A DNA stretch of 34,810 nt. It comes from Candidatus Aminicenantota bacterium. Its GTDB lineage: Bacteria > Acidobacteriota > Aminicenantia > Aminicenantales > Aminicenantaceae. How positions within the stretch are numbered: the stretch's first letter is position 1; each line of letters begins with the position of its first letter. The position numbers and the translations under genes are program-made. Of this stretch, positions 17,784-27,642 are shown piece by piece. Location of the stretch: positions 1 to 34,810 of the forward strand of contig SOIV01000271.1 of NCBI GenBank assembly GCA_004377005.1. The letters are read 5' to 3'. Under the pieces are notes generated by a model. It did not search any database and was not told where the DNA came from. It saw nothing but the letters and a program-made list of their open reading frames with translations.

Positions 17784-19322
17784 ATGAAGTTTAGAGGTTA
17801 TTTTGTCGAAGACATACCTCGTCGAAAATTTCTCAAGATGAGCCTTAAAGGAGGAATTGCGCTGGCAGCAACGCCTGCTCTTATGACAGAACTTTTATCT
17901 TATAAGGGCTCAGAAAAAGCTGGAGCTAAGTTGACGCTGGATCCTCAAATCCTGAAAAAAACCATAAAGCATGCCCTTGAAAAAGGTGGTGAATTTGCAG
18001 AGGTATACGTGGAAAACAGAATTTCTCGCAGTATATTGATGGAGGAATCTAAATTCAAGAGTGGAGTATTCGCCTTAAGTCAGGGCGCAGGCGTAAGAGT
18101 CATATCTGGAGATAAGACTGGATATGCATACACAGACGATATCACCGAAGAGAAGCTCATGAATGCTGCTGAAGACGCCTCTTTTATTGCCAGAGGGACT
18201 AAAGCAACAGGCCCTGTGGATTTAAAGAAAGCCAAAAGGAAATCTTTTATTACAGTCAAGCTTCCTCTTGAAGGAGTGGCAGACGAGAAGCGCCTCGAGG
18301 TTATGAAGCGAGCCAACCAGGCTGCTTTGGATTATGACCCAAAAATTAAGATGGCTTCAATCAGCTATTATGATGAGACCAGAGGCAGAACCGTTGCCAA
18401 TAGTGAAGGACTCCTGTTGAGTGATGAGCTGCCGCTTCTGTTCTTTATCGTTCAAACCCTGGGCGTTGGAAAAGACACTCGCCATATGGGACGAGAGAGA
18501 CTCAGCCGCCATTCTGGATTTGAAATGTTTGATGAAGTCAGTCCCGAAGAGGTAGCGCAAACATGTGCTCGAGAATCAATTGCCATGCTTGAGGCCAAAG
18601 ATGCTCCGGCAGGAATAATGGATGTTGTCATGCAAAACGGATGGGGCGGCGTTCTTATCCATGAGGCTGTAGGGCATCCTCTGGAAGGAGATGGTATCGC
18701 CAGGAAGACCGGAGTTTTTACGAGCAAGATGGGAAAGAAAGTGGCCAGTGATGTTTTTACCATGGTGGATGATGGAACTTTGCCCAATTTCAGAGGAACT
18801 ACAAATTTTGATGATGAAGGAACCCAAATGAAGCGGAATGTTTTGATAAAAGATGGAGTTCTTATGAAATACATGACCGATATACTTTCAGCAAAGCAGC
18901 TGAAAATGGAGCGTACCGGAAATGGAAGGCGCGAAAGTTTCCGTTACATCCCGATTCCTCGTATGACAAATACTTTTATCGAAAAAGGGAAGGATAAACC
19001 TGAAGATATTCTCGCCTCCACCAAGAAAGGTTTGTATGTCCAGAGCCTTAGCGGAGGAAGTGTTAATCCCATAACAGGGATGTTCAATTTTACCTGCCGC
19101 GAAGCTTACTTGATTGAAGACGGAAAGAAGACGACTCCTGTCAAGGGAGCAACTCTTATCGGAAGCTGCCTGGATGTCATCGTAAACGTAGATGCGGTCG
19201 GGGATAATCTTGCTTTTGGTCCAGGAATTTGTGGTAAGGGACAGGCAGCCGAGGTATCGGCCGGACAGCCCACTGTGAGGATTCGTGGCATAAACGTGGG
19301 CGGCAGCAGGGCAAGAAGATGA
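17784..19322 (+). CDS. tldD: TldD-like metalloprotease with twin-arginine-type N-terminus
   Basis: HEAVGHPLEGDG zinc motif, GVLMKYMTD; N-terminal PRRKFLKMSLKGGIALAATPAL. Confidence 0.88.
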   Translation: MKFRGYFVEDIPRRKFLKMSLKGGIALAATPALMTELLSYKGSEKAGAKLTLDPQILKKTIKHALEKGGEFAEVYVENRISRSILMEESKFKSGVFALSQGAGVRVISGDKTGYAYTDDITEEKLMNAAEDASFIARGTKATGPVDLKKAKRKSFITVKLPLEGVADEKRLEVMKRANQAALDYDPKIKMASISYYDETRGRTVANSEGLLLSDELPLLFFIVQTLGVGKDTRHMGRERLSRHSGFEMFDEVSPEEVAQTCARESIAMLEAKDAPAGIMDVVMQNGWGGVLIHEAVGHPLEGDGIARKTGVFTSKMGKKVASDVFTMVDDGTLPNFRGTTNFDDEGTQMKRNVLIKDGVLMKYMTDILSAKQLKMERTGNGRRESFRYIPIPRMTNTFIEKGKDKPEDILASTKKGLYVQSLSGGSVNPITGMFNFTCREAYLIEDGKKTTPVKGATLIGSCLDVIVNVDAVGDNLAFGPGICGKGQAAEVSAGQPTVRIRGINVGGSRARR

Positions 19323-19347
19323 ATAAATCGAGAGAAAGGAGATAATC

Positions 19348-20682
19348 ATGGACTATAAAGGATTATCAGAACAACTTGTTAAGAAATGTTTGAAGCTGGG
19401 CGCCGATGAAGCAGAGGTTTACATAGAATCAGGACGTAACCTCAACATCAGAGTGCGCAACGGGGAAGTAGAAACGGTTCAGGAGGCAGGTTCTCACGGC
19501 GTCGGTTTTAGAGTCTTCGTCCAAAAAAGGATGGCTTTTTCAAGCTGCAATGATTTTTCAGATAAAGCCCTGGAGAATTCTATAGAAAGTGCAGTCAGGT
19601 TTGCTAAGAACACGACTCCTGATGAGAATAATGTGCTTCCTGATGATAAAGGGATAACAAAAGTTGGAATGCTCTACGATCCCCAGATAAGCCAGATCCC
19701 TAAGGAGAAGAAAATAGAGATGGCCAAGAAAGTAGAGAAACTAGCTATGAAAGACACCCGTATCACAAAGAGCAGCGGTGCCAGCTACTCAGAAGGAGAA
19801 AAAGAGATTTTCCTGGCTAACTCGAACGGGTTGAGTAAGAGTTCAAAAATTTCGGTTTGTTCTTATGGCGTTTATGTTGTGGCGGAGAAAGGAGAGCAGA
19901 AATCTTCAGGAGGGGAGTACTGTTCGAGGCGGTTTTTTGCTGATTTGAAGCCACCCGAAGAAATCGCAGAAAAAGCAGCAAAAGAGGCTTATGAAATGCT
20001 CGATCCTCAAATGGTCGAAACGCAAAAAGCTACGGTTATTTTTGATCCTGATGTGGCCAGGGCAATTTTAGGAGGAATTTTAGCTGCCATAAACGGTGAG
20101 CGTGTTCTTCAAGGAAGAAGCTTTCTGGCAAAAAAGATGAACCAGAAGATTGCCTCAGAATTGATAACGATCATCGATGATGGCACCAGGCCAAAAGGAT
20201 TGGGTAGCAAGCCCTTTGATGGAGAAGGCGTCCCGACTCAAAAAAGGATAATTGTCGATCGAGGCATCCTTAAGGGTTTTATGTATAACACCATCGTTGC
20301 TAAAAGAGCAGGTGTGAAGAGCACTGGAAATGCCTCAAGACGCGGTTTTACAAGTCTGCCGGGTATTGGTGCCCATAATTTTTACATGGGAGCAGGAAAG
20401 AGCTCTTGCGATGAAATTATCAAGAAGACAGAAAAGGGGCTTTTGCTTAAGGGTGTTACCGGTTACGGCATAGCGTCGGTCAGCGGAAATTTCAGCGGAG
20501 GAGCTTCTGGTTTTTGGGTAGAAAACGGGAAGATAGCCTTTCCGGTGAGAGGTTTGACCATAGCCGGATCCGCATTTGAAATGCTTAATAATATCGATAT
20601 GGTTGGAGATGACCTTGACTTAACTCGAAGCTTCACAGCCCCCACATTCCGCATCAAGTCAATGCAAATTGGAGGCAAATAA
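19348..20682 (+). CDS. pmbA: TldE/PmbA-like partner protein
   Basis: TldD/PmbA family organisation, no HExxxH motif, lies directly downstream of tldD. Confidence 0.85.
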   Translation: MDYKGLSEQLVKKCLKLGADEAEVYIESGRNLNIRVRNGEVETVQEAGSHGVGFRVFVQKRMAFSSCNDFSDKALENSIESAVRFAKNTTPDENNVLPDDKGITKVGMLYDPQISQIPKEKKIEMAKKVEKLAMKDTRITKSSGASYSEGEKEIFLANSNGLSKSSKISVCSYGVYVVAEKGEQKSSGGEYCSRRFFADLKPPEEIAEKAAKEAYEMLDPQMVETQKATVIFDPDVARAILGGILAAINGERVLQGRSFLAKKMNQKIASELITIIDDGTRPKGLGSKPFDGEGVPTQKRIIVDRGILKGFMYNTIVAKRAGVKSTGNASRRGFTSLPGIGAHNFYMGAGKSSCDEIIKKTEKGLLLKGVTGYGIASVSGNFSGGASGFWVENGKIAFPVRGLTIAGSAFEMLNNIDMVGDDLDLTRSFTAPTFRIKSMQIGGK

Positions 20683-20699
20683 AAAAGGGACATATAAAA

Positions 20700-20717
20700 G
20701 GGGACAGGCTACTTTTT
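20700..20717 (+). repeat. Solo arm of the ggggacaggctacttttt repeat
   Basis: Identical 18-mer to 9421-9438, between two convergent genes. Confidence 0.65.
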
Positions 20718-20722
20718 CTTTT

Positions 20723-23380
20723 TTATATATTCCAGCGAAAGGAAATTTTTATTAAGAAAATATTATCTCCTGGAGCTGTAAACAGGTCTCCCATATCACG
20801 TCTGAAATTGAAATCTCCGGGATTTGCCTCGTCCGCGCGATTCTGTGTCCAGACAAAATAGAGTATAGAACCAGGCAAATACTCCCACCTCAGAACAATG
20901 GTGCCTCGGAGGGATTTGAAGTTAAAATCTGGATTCTCAAAAGAAAAAACTGGTGCTGGTCCAGGCCCATCAGGATCAACTGAATATTCTTCATCGGAAT
21001 CGGAATAAGAGATCGTGGATCCGTCTTCGCCAAAGAGATTGTACTCATATTTTTTTGGACTGGCGAGTTCTTTGAATTGGTTATACTTTCCTACTGCCAG
21101 AAGAGGCTGGAGATAGAGCTGCAAGCTCAACCTGGGGGTGAAAGTCCAGTCCAACCTGATGTTGCTTGATAGCATTCTCTGAAAATAGCCGCCAAAAACG
21201 TATCGACTTCCAAATGTTTCAGCCATCAACGGATCATCCACTTTAGTTACCCATTGGATACTCGATTTTCGAACATAATAGCCCGGGCCAAAAGAGAAAC
21301 TGATGTTTGTCCTTGGTTTCCAGCGTAGAGAAACATCGCCGCTCCAGCTGTAGCCATCTGTTGGCCTTGAATAGTAATTTTCGTGCGCTGAAATAACTAT
21401 TGGTTTCCGGCTGTCAGTACTGAAGCCGAGGTTAATCTGATAGCCGGATGGAATGAGGGCTAGAGGCCCTCCTCTTGTTAAAGTGTTGCTGATGGTTTTG
21501 GGATTATAGGCAAACATCGTGTTAAATCGCCAGTAATTTAGAAATTGGCCGTCAGCAGCAACCAGATATCCATCCCAGGTTTTATTACCGCCAAAGTCAT
21601 AGTTTCGGAAAGGTCCGCCGATAATATTCCAGTTGCGGAAGATTTTTCCCGGGTGGGGCCAATAATAGCCGAGAAGAAGATGGGCGTTGATTGTGTCAGA
21701 GGTTCCATGTTGGAATCCGACATCATTCGGGTCAAAACCTGGAGACAGCGCACCAAAAGCCGCATTAAAAAGAAAATTACCCTTTTGCTTGTTTATATAG
21801 AATCTTCCCCCCCAGCCGCTGAGAGAAGTCGCTTCTTCGTTCACCTCAACATGGGTAGCATCCGGCCGCTGGTAATAATGTAGAGAAGATTGTTGTAACT
21901 CCAGAATTGTTGTTTGGCTTCCTTCGACCCGGGTACCCCCAATCCAGCCGCCAGTAACCCAGGTTTTATTCTTATCAAGAAACGTCCAGCCATCAATGGC
22001 CAGAGAGAAAGCATTTTTGTTTAAAATGCCCTCAAGGTTTTCATTACTTAAATCCCGGACAACAGAGGTGGCAATAAAGCCGAGCCCTTGTTTTCCCTCA
22101 TTAAACTCTCTCAGAGTCCTGAGCACTCCATAATAAGAAAAAGGTTCCACTTCTTCTTTAAAGCGTTGTCCGTCAGAATCAATCTCCGCATATTCCCTCG
22201 CCGTCAGGGCATTGATGAATCCTATGTTCCAGCCTTTTCCTACTTTACCTGTGAGTTTAAAGGCACCTAATATTGTCGACCTGTCAGGAAAATTCACATG
22301 GCCGTCCTGTTCGACATCGCCCTGGGGAGCCCTGCCAATCCGGCGGCTGTAGAAGAAAGAAGGCGAGCTCCAGTTTATATTGGCATTGCTGGTCGCTCCC
22401 CCTCGGCCAAACTGGTCAAAGATATTTGAACCTTCGATAAAAAACGGTCTCTTCTCCGAAAAGTATGTTTCATAATCACTCAGGTTGATCACAGCCGGGT
22501 CAACCTCAACCTGCCCGAAATCAGGATTAACGGTTGTATCCAGCATTAAGTTGCTTTTTAATCCGATCTTAAGGTCGAATCCTGTATTTCCTAAATATTT
22601 ATTTCCTGTCTCAAAAGGGTTGCCTGACTCTTCAGGGCTGTATTGAGCCTGGACAACAGAGTAGGGAAGGAACTCAATGAGCCGGCCAGGACGAATATCC
22701 TGGATTCCCAAAAGTTTGGCAAAATGGGAGACATAGCCGCTGTCTTCTTTGGGAACCCAAACAAAGCCGATTCTCTCGTTTTTCCGCTTGATAACTCTGC
22801 GAAAATTCACTCCCCATACATATTCATCTTTCTTCGGAAAACGCAGTTGATTATAAGGGATTCTGATTTCAACAGTCCAACCTTCCTCATCGATCAGAGC
22901 TTTCCATTCCCAGATACCATCCCAGGTCGAATCATTCCATTCATCATTTAAAAGTGTCCAGTCAACGATGGAGCCGGCAGGATTTACAGCAAACTGGTAA
23001 CCGGAGCGCCGGTCATAATAGGGATCTACAGCAAATATAAACCAGTCAGAGTCGACAAAATCATCCCGGCGTCCCAATCGGCTTGTAATCAATTCCGGCT
23101 GCGAATCATACAGGCGAGCAGCCACATAAAGAGATTTTTCGTCATACGCTACCCAGACCTTAGTTTTTTCAGTGGGCTGGGCGCCGTCAGTCGGATCAGA
23201 CTGGATAAAGTCACTGTATCCTTCTTCCTGCCAGGCTGTTTCCTCTAAAACACCATCAATATTAATTGGTCCGTTGGCTCGGATAGCGTGAACAGTCTTT
23301 TGTGCTTGAGGAGTGGGGGGCTGAGCTAATAAAAATAACGGTAATAATAGAATAACTATGATTGCAGACTTTTTCCCCAT
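20723..23380 (-). CDS. DUF5916 protein (N-terminal CBM9-like domain plus C-terminal outer-membrane beta-barrel-like region)
   Basis: Signal peptide, INIDGVLEETAWQ, ATSNANINWSSPSFFYSRRIGRAPQG, YFSEKRPFFIEGSNIF. Confidence 0.87.
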   Translation of the reverse strand: MGKKSAIIVILLLPLFLLAQPPTPQAQKTVHAIRANGPINIDGVLEETAWQEEGYSDFIQSDPTDGAQPTEKTKVWVAYDEKSLYVAARLYDSQPELITSRLGRRDDFVDSDWFIFAVDPYYDRRSGYQFAVNPAGSIVDWTLLNDEWNDSTWDGIWEWKALIDEEGWTVEIRIPYNQLRFPKKDEYVWGVNFRRVIKRKNERIGFVWVPKEDSGYVSHFAKLLGIQDIRPGRLIEFLPYSVVQAQYSPEESGNPFETGNKYLGNTGFDLKIGLKSNLMLDTTVNPDFGQVEVDPAVINLSDYETYFSEKRPFFIEGSNIFDQFGRGGATSNANINWSSPSFFYSRRIGRAPQGDVEQDGHVNFPDRSTILGAFKLTGKVGKGWNIGFINALTAREYAEIDSDGQRFKEEVEPFSYYGVLRTLREFNEGKQGLGFIATSVVRDLSNENLEGILNKNAFSLAIDGWTFLDKNKTWVTGGWIGGTRVEGSQTTILELQQSSLHYYQRPDATHVEVNEEATSLSGWGGRFYINKQKGNFLFNAAFGALSPGFDPNDVGFQHGTSDTINAHLLLGYYWPHPGKIFRNWNIIGGPFRNYDFGGNKTWDGYLVAADGQFLNYWRFNTMFAYNPKTISNTLTRGGPLALIPSGYQINLGFSTDSRKPIVISAHENYYSRPTDGYSWSGDVSLRWKPRTNISFSFGPGYYVRKSSIQWVTKVDDPLMAETFGSRYVFGGYFQRMLSSNIRLDWTFTPRLSLQLYLQPLLAVGKYNQFKELASPKKYEYNLFGEDGSTISYSDSDEEYSVDPDGPGPAPVFSFENPDFNFKSLRGTIVLRWEYLPGSILYFVWTQNRADEANPGDFNFRRDMGDLFTAPGDNIFLIKISFRWNI

Positions 23381-23588
23381 ATGATAGCTCCTTGTGCAAG
23401 ATCGCTAATTAAAAAAATATTATTATTCATCAGGTTCATTTATTAATACGTCAAAAAATACAAAAAGGATGCATATATATCTAATACGCATCAAAATACT
23501 TTTTGTTTACAAAAATAGCGAAGAACGCTAAAAAAGGAAGGCCTTGCGGAACACAAGCTTTAAGAAAAGGAGATAATGATTCCTTTTT

Positions 23589-25361
23589 TTACTTTAAGGT
23601 CACTGTTTTCGAAAGGTATCCACCTTTGAGGGAATCGTAGATTATTTTTATACTGCCTTTTCCTTTGACCAGCAAGCGGTAGTCGACCTTGCCAAAACCG
23701 GGAACTCCTGATTCAATCCAAATGAAATCTTCGCGAGTTTTGACTTTTCGCGTAATTCCACGGAAACGATCAGTCAACTGGCCTGAGGCAAGAAGTTTGA
23801 CATCCTTCCCCTCAACTTTGATCCGATCCGCGCGATGCAGCTTTTTCTCATGAGCCATAGCAGAGATAGAAGGAGTTACTCTGGTATTTTTGACAGAGAT
23901 ATCTATTTGATAGAGGTTCCTCTCCAGCTTTTTAACTGCTAATTTATCAAAAGCGAGACGAGGCAGTTGGTCAGCATGGAAGAGACAGAAGGCTGCATTA
24001 CGGTGGCAGGTATCAGCCAACTGGAAAAGAGGCGGCACCCTGGTTCCGTAGATTTTAACTCCGCCAATTTCAATATCGCCGTAGAGAGGATGCTTATACG
24101 GTGTCCAATCAGAAAATTGTTCGCCTAAAAGCACCAGGTCATGGTAAGTCATTTCTTCAAGTCTTTCTGCAAGGGAACGCATTCTCCTTAGCTCCTCATC
24201 TTCTTCTTGCTCACCCGTTTCTTGCCCGCCCACAGGAAAGAAAAAATATGGATCCATATCTAACTCGTTGCTGAAGGTGTAAATGCCAAGAACGCTGTAA
24301 AGGAAATCAATGCTTCCGCCATAGACTGTGTACAGATCCTTGTAAACAATTAAATAGTTGTAGCCAGGAATAATTTTTTCACCTTTTTTCCCGATGTAGT
24401 CATAGATTTTTTTATCAGCTATGGGATATTCACCCATATTTTTTGCCCCGGGTCCTCTAAGAATCATACCGCCGGTATTGTGGAAATTTTGTCCCCCCAT
24501 AATGTTTGGATGGGCGAGAAGGAAATCGCGGGTGGCTTTTGTCTCCGGAAAGCAGAAGGGATAGTCGCCTGCGCCACGCTGGACATAATTGGGCTGCCAG
24601 TTAAAAGCGTAATTGCGGTTCATGTCATATCCACCAAGTCCGTCCTCGTTTATGCGGCCATCACCATCGTTGTCGATTCCTTCATCGTCTAAAAGGGTAT
24701 ATTCACCTTTTTCTCCCGGTCTTACAGGAATCATAACTCTGGGATCATCAGGATGGGCTTTGTAACGACCATTCGGGTCTTTTTTTCTCATTTGGGTGAT
24801 GAAACCGTCTCCATCCAGATCTTCAGGTCCGTCTTCATCCGCAACACCGTCGCGGTCACTATCGTATGGAATGAGCCCTGTACGATATGCTTCTGCCTTG
24901 TTGATGAAGTAATCGCGGCTGTCGGGATTCATGGTAAGTATTAAATAGAATGCTTTTTCATCAAGCAGGCGAGTGGCAAGCTCTGTCTTTCCATAATTCT
25001 TCAGCAGATACCAGACTGCATATAAAGCGACCTCTGTTCCCTGAATCTCATTGCCGTGTATGTTGCCGTCAATGTAAAAGCCAGGTTTATGCACTGCTGG
25101 CCCCGTCTTAGGATTATTGAGAATAACAGCCCAAATATCGCGTCCCTGATGCGATTTTCCGAGTGATATAACTTTCATTAACTGCGGATTGGCTTTTTCC
25201 AGAGCCTTAAGGGCTTTTGTGAGTTCTGCATGGTCATAAAAATGGTCAAAAGAAAGCTTAACCTCAGCCGCAGATATCGTTTTTGGAGTAAAGAATGTTA
25301 GACAAAGAACAGTGCCGATAAAGACTAAAAAGATTTTATTTTTACGCATTTTTTCCTCCAT
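23589..25361 (-). CDS. M14-family zinc carboxypeptidase, secreted
   Basis: Signal peptide, NIHGNEIQGTE (HxxE), DMNRNY, GGQNFHNTGG, TFSNELD; Asp-rich DxDGDG inserts. Confidence 0.92.
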   Translation of the reverse strand: MEEKMRKNKIFLVFIGTVLCLTFFTPKTISAAEVKLSFDHFYDHAELTKALKALEKANPQLMKVISLGKSHQGRDIWAVILNNPKTGPAVHKPGFYIDGNIHGNEIQGTEVALYAVWYLLKNYGKTELATRLLDEKAFYLILTMNPDSRDYFINKAEAYRTGLIPYDSDRDGVADEDGPEDLDGDGFITQMRKKDPNGRYKAHPDDPRVMIPVRPGEKGEYTLLDDEGIDNDGDGRINEDGLGGYDMNRNYAFNWQPNYVQRGAGDYPFCFPETKATRDFLLAHPNIMGGQNFHNTGGMILRGPGAKNMGEYPIADKKIYDYIGKKGEKIIPGYNYLIVYKDLYTVYGGSIDFLYSVLGIYTFSNELDMDPYFFFPVGGQETGEQEEDEELRRMRSLAERLEEMTYHDLVLLGEQFSDWTPYKHPLYGDIEIGGVKIYGTRVPPLFQLADTCHRNAAFCLFHADQLPRLAFDKLAVKKLERNLYQIDISVKNTRVTPSISAMAHEKKLHRADRIKVEGKDVKLLASGQLTDRFRGITRKVKTREDFIWIESGVPGFGKVDYRLLVKGKGSIKIIYDSLKGGYLSKTVTLK

Positions 25362-25362
25362 A

Positions 25363-27414
25363 TTATTGAAGGACGACCGTCGTCGTCACAGTGTCAAGCT
25401 TTGGAGTTTTAGCAGATATCGTGATTTTTGAACCTTTTCTACCTCTTATTGTCCATTCCGCCTTTTTTGTATCTCCGCTTCCTCCGATAGAGGGGATGCT
25501 AACTAGCGAGTGCCCGGAAAAGATATACTGCCCTTTGCTTGTTTTGAGCTGAACTCTTATTGGCCAGGAAGTTCTTGCTCGTACTCCCTGGGCGGTTGAA
25601 GTCGGAAACCAGCCAGTATTGGTGAAGTATGCCGTAACCTGATACAGGCCATCTTCAAGAGCTTCGACCTTGGTCTCTTTTATCTCAAGACGGGGAAGAC
25701 GACCCATTAGATCAATATAGAAATCGGTATGGAAGGCGATCGTCTTTTCTATTTCAAATGGGGGAGGTGTCGTTTTCAAAAAAGGGATAAATCCGCCTAT
25801 CTCCACATTGCCTAAGGTCGGGTGTTTGTAAGGCTTCCAGTCAACAAATCCTTTTCCCTTGAGTACCGAATCAGACCACTTAAGAATGTAGGAATCGGGA
25901 TGTTCGCCTTCTTTGACTGCGGGTCTTTGGGGCATTTTTTCCATCATCTGGACCATCCTTTCAGGCGTGACTCGTCCGGATTTTACCATGTTCATTAACA
26001 TCGAGGCGTTGAAATTTGGCGGGGCACCCTGTTCTTTGAGAAAAGCTGCAATCTTTTCCTCGCCAAGTGCCAGGAATTCTTCAGACGACATGGATTTCAG
26101 TTTTTCAACTGTCAAAGCATCCTTAGCTTCAGGTTCTTTCTCAGGCTCTGGTATTCCCCATAGATCTGAAGAAAAGACCTGGACGCCATACTGGTAATAG
26201 CAGTAGGCAATAAAGGACCCTTTGCCTACACCTTTGGCTTTTTTTTCTGGATAGGCGAGCTTTGCTTTTTTCAATCCATCTTTGTAATCTTTCTGAACCG
26301 CTTCTATGTACGGACTATCTTTTTTGTCGATGCTCATGGCAGGTCCCAATCCGAGGAACATGGCTATCATGCTTTCATTGATTTCCATGCCTCCGAAAAT
26401 TGGCATCTCCTTAAGGATGTTTATGAGTTCCTTCATGTCGTATTCTTTATCGGCCTCCAATCCAAGAAAAGAGGCAAAACGCTGGGGAACTTTGACTTTA
26501 GCTCCGGCTACCTTTGCCCGGCCTGTTTGCTGGAGATTGAGAAATGTGTTTTCAGTTGAGAAATTCAAGACCATCGCTATGTTAGGGTGGGAAACGAGAA
26601 ATTTTACAAGAGCAATTGTTTCTTTTTGAGAGACCGGCCAGAGGCCGGCAGCTTTGACATAATACTCAAAGTCATGGGGGAAATTACGGTTTATTTCAGC
26701 CCCTCCGGGAGGATCTTCGTTGTAGTTTCCATCCATATCATTGTCCAGTCCCTCTGTGTAGATTTTATAAATTCCTTTTTCGCCTTTCTTCGGGTCAGCC
26801 TTTCGCATTAAACGAGGTTCCTTTGGATCTGGAATCATTTGCCCTTCTGGATCTTTGACTCTCATTTGAGTGATAAGACCGTCTTTGTTCAGATCGTCAG
26901 GGCCATCCTCATCGATTAATTCATCTAAATCATCATCAACGGGATTATTATTCCTCCGACGCTCAATACGTATTCGAGCAAAGAAGCTATAGGCAGCATC
27001 AGGATTAAGGAGCGGAGCTACATAGACCGTTCTTCTTTCGAGAAGTGATGTAATTTTGCTGTCAGAGCCGTATTTGGTCAAAAGTTTCTGGATGAGCGAG
27101 AGAGCGGCTTCGGTTCCTACTGGGTGAACACCTTCTATGTTTGCCGATACGAACACAGCCGGCCTGGAATCAGGATCAGGACTGCCCTTAGCGGGCGCGG
27201 CAATTCGAAAGACAAACAAATCATTTTTTCCTGAGCTCTTTCCGATGCTTATGACTTTAGTAAGCTGGGGGTACTTTGAACTCCAGGATTTAAGAAAAGA
27301 ATTGACTTCTTTTGGCGTGTGGTAGATGTCAAAAGAAAGTTCTCCTGGTTGAGCAGCAAGAACAAAAGCCATGCTCAAGAAAAGAAAAAGAGAGCAAATC
27401 AGACGATGAGACAT
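25363..27414 (-). CDS. M14-like paralogue with altered active-site motifs, secreted
   Basis: Colinear with the previous protein: NIEGVHPVGTE, EINRNFPHDF, VLNFSTENT, VFSSDLWG; signal peptide. Confidence 0.85.
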   Translation of the reverse strand: MSHRLICSLFLFLSMAFVLAAQPGELSFDIYHTPKEVNSFLKSWSSKYPQLTKVISIGKSSGKNDLFVFRIAAPAKGSPDPDSRPAVFVSANIEGVHPVGTEAALSLIQKLLTKYGSDSKITSLLERRTVYVAPLLNPDAAYSFFARIRIERRRNNNPVDDDLDELIDEDGPDDLNKDGLITQMRVKDPEGQMIPDPKEPRLMRKADPKKGEKGIYKIYTEGLDNDMDGNYNEDPPGGAEINRNFPHDFEYYVKAAGLWPVSQKETIALVKFLVSHPNIAMVLNFSTENTFLNLQQTGRAKVAGAKVKVPQRFASFLGLEADKEYDMKELINILKEMPIFGGMEINESMIAMFLGLGPAMSIDKKDSPYIEAVQKDYKDGLKKAKLAYPEKKAKGVGKGSFIAYCYYQYGVQVFSSDLWGIPEPEKEPEAKDALTVEKLKSMSSEEFLALGEEKIAAFLKEQGAPPNFNASMLMNMVKSGRVTPERMVQMMEKMPQRPAVKEGEHPDSYILKWSDSVLKGKGFVDWKPYKHPTLGNVEIGGFIPFLKTTPPPFEIEKTIAFHTDFYIDLMGRLPRLEIKETKVEALEDGLYQVTAYFTNTGWFPTSTAQGVRARTSWPIRVQLKTSKGQYIFSGHSLVSIPSIGGSGDTKKAEWTIRGRKGSKITISAKTPKLDTVTTTVVLQ

Positions 27415-27642
27415 TCCTACCTCCTTTTTTGGAGTTTATTGGATGAAAAAAACTAGCATATAAATTAATCCTCACGAGAAAAGAAAGAAAAAGCTATCAT
27501 TTAATTCTTCGATAGTAAAGAAAAAAAAGTAAAAAGTCATAAAATTATTTTCTTTTCCAATAATTTTATATAGAATAGAATGTTTTTCCTAAAAAGCATT
27601 TTTTTAACTCAAGGAAATTCTTTAAACGAAAAAGGAGAAGTC

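Noticed and set aside
18080-19349. Long minus-strand ORFs opposite tldD (140 and 153 aa)
   Set aside because: Antisense to a well-supported CDS, with Ser-rich composition typical of shadow ORFs.
25913-26811. Plus-strand ORFs opposite the M14-like paralogue
   Set aside because: Shadow ORFs opposite a conserved coding frame; no domain or ribosome-binding evidence.
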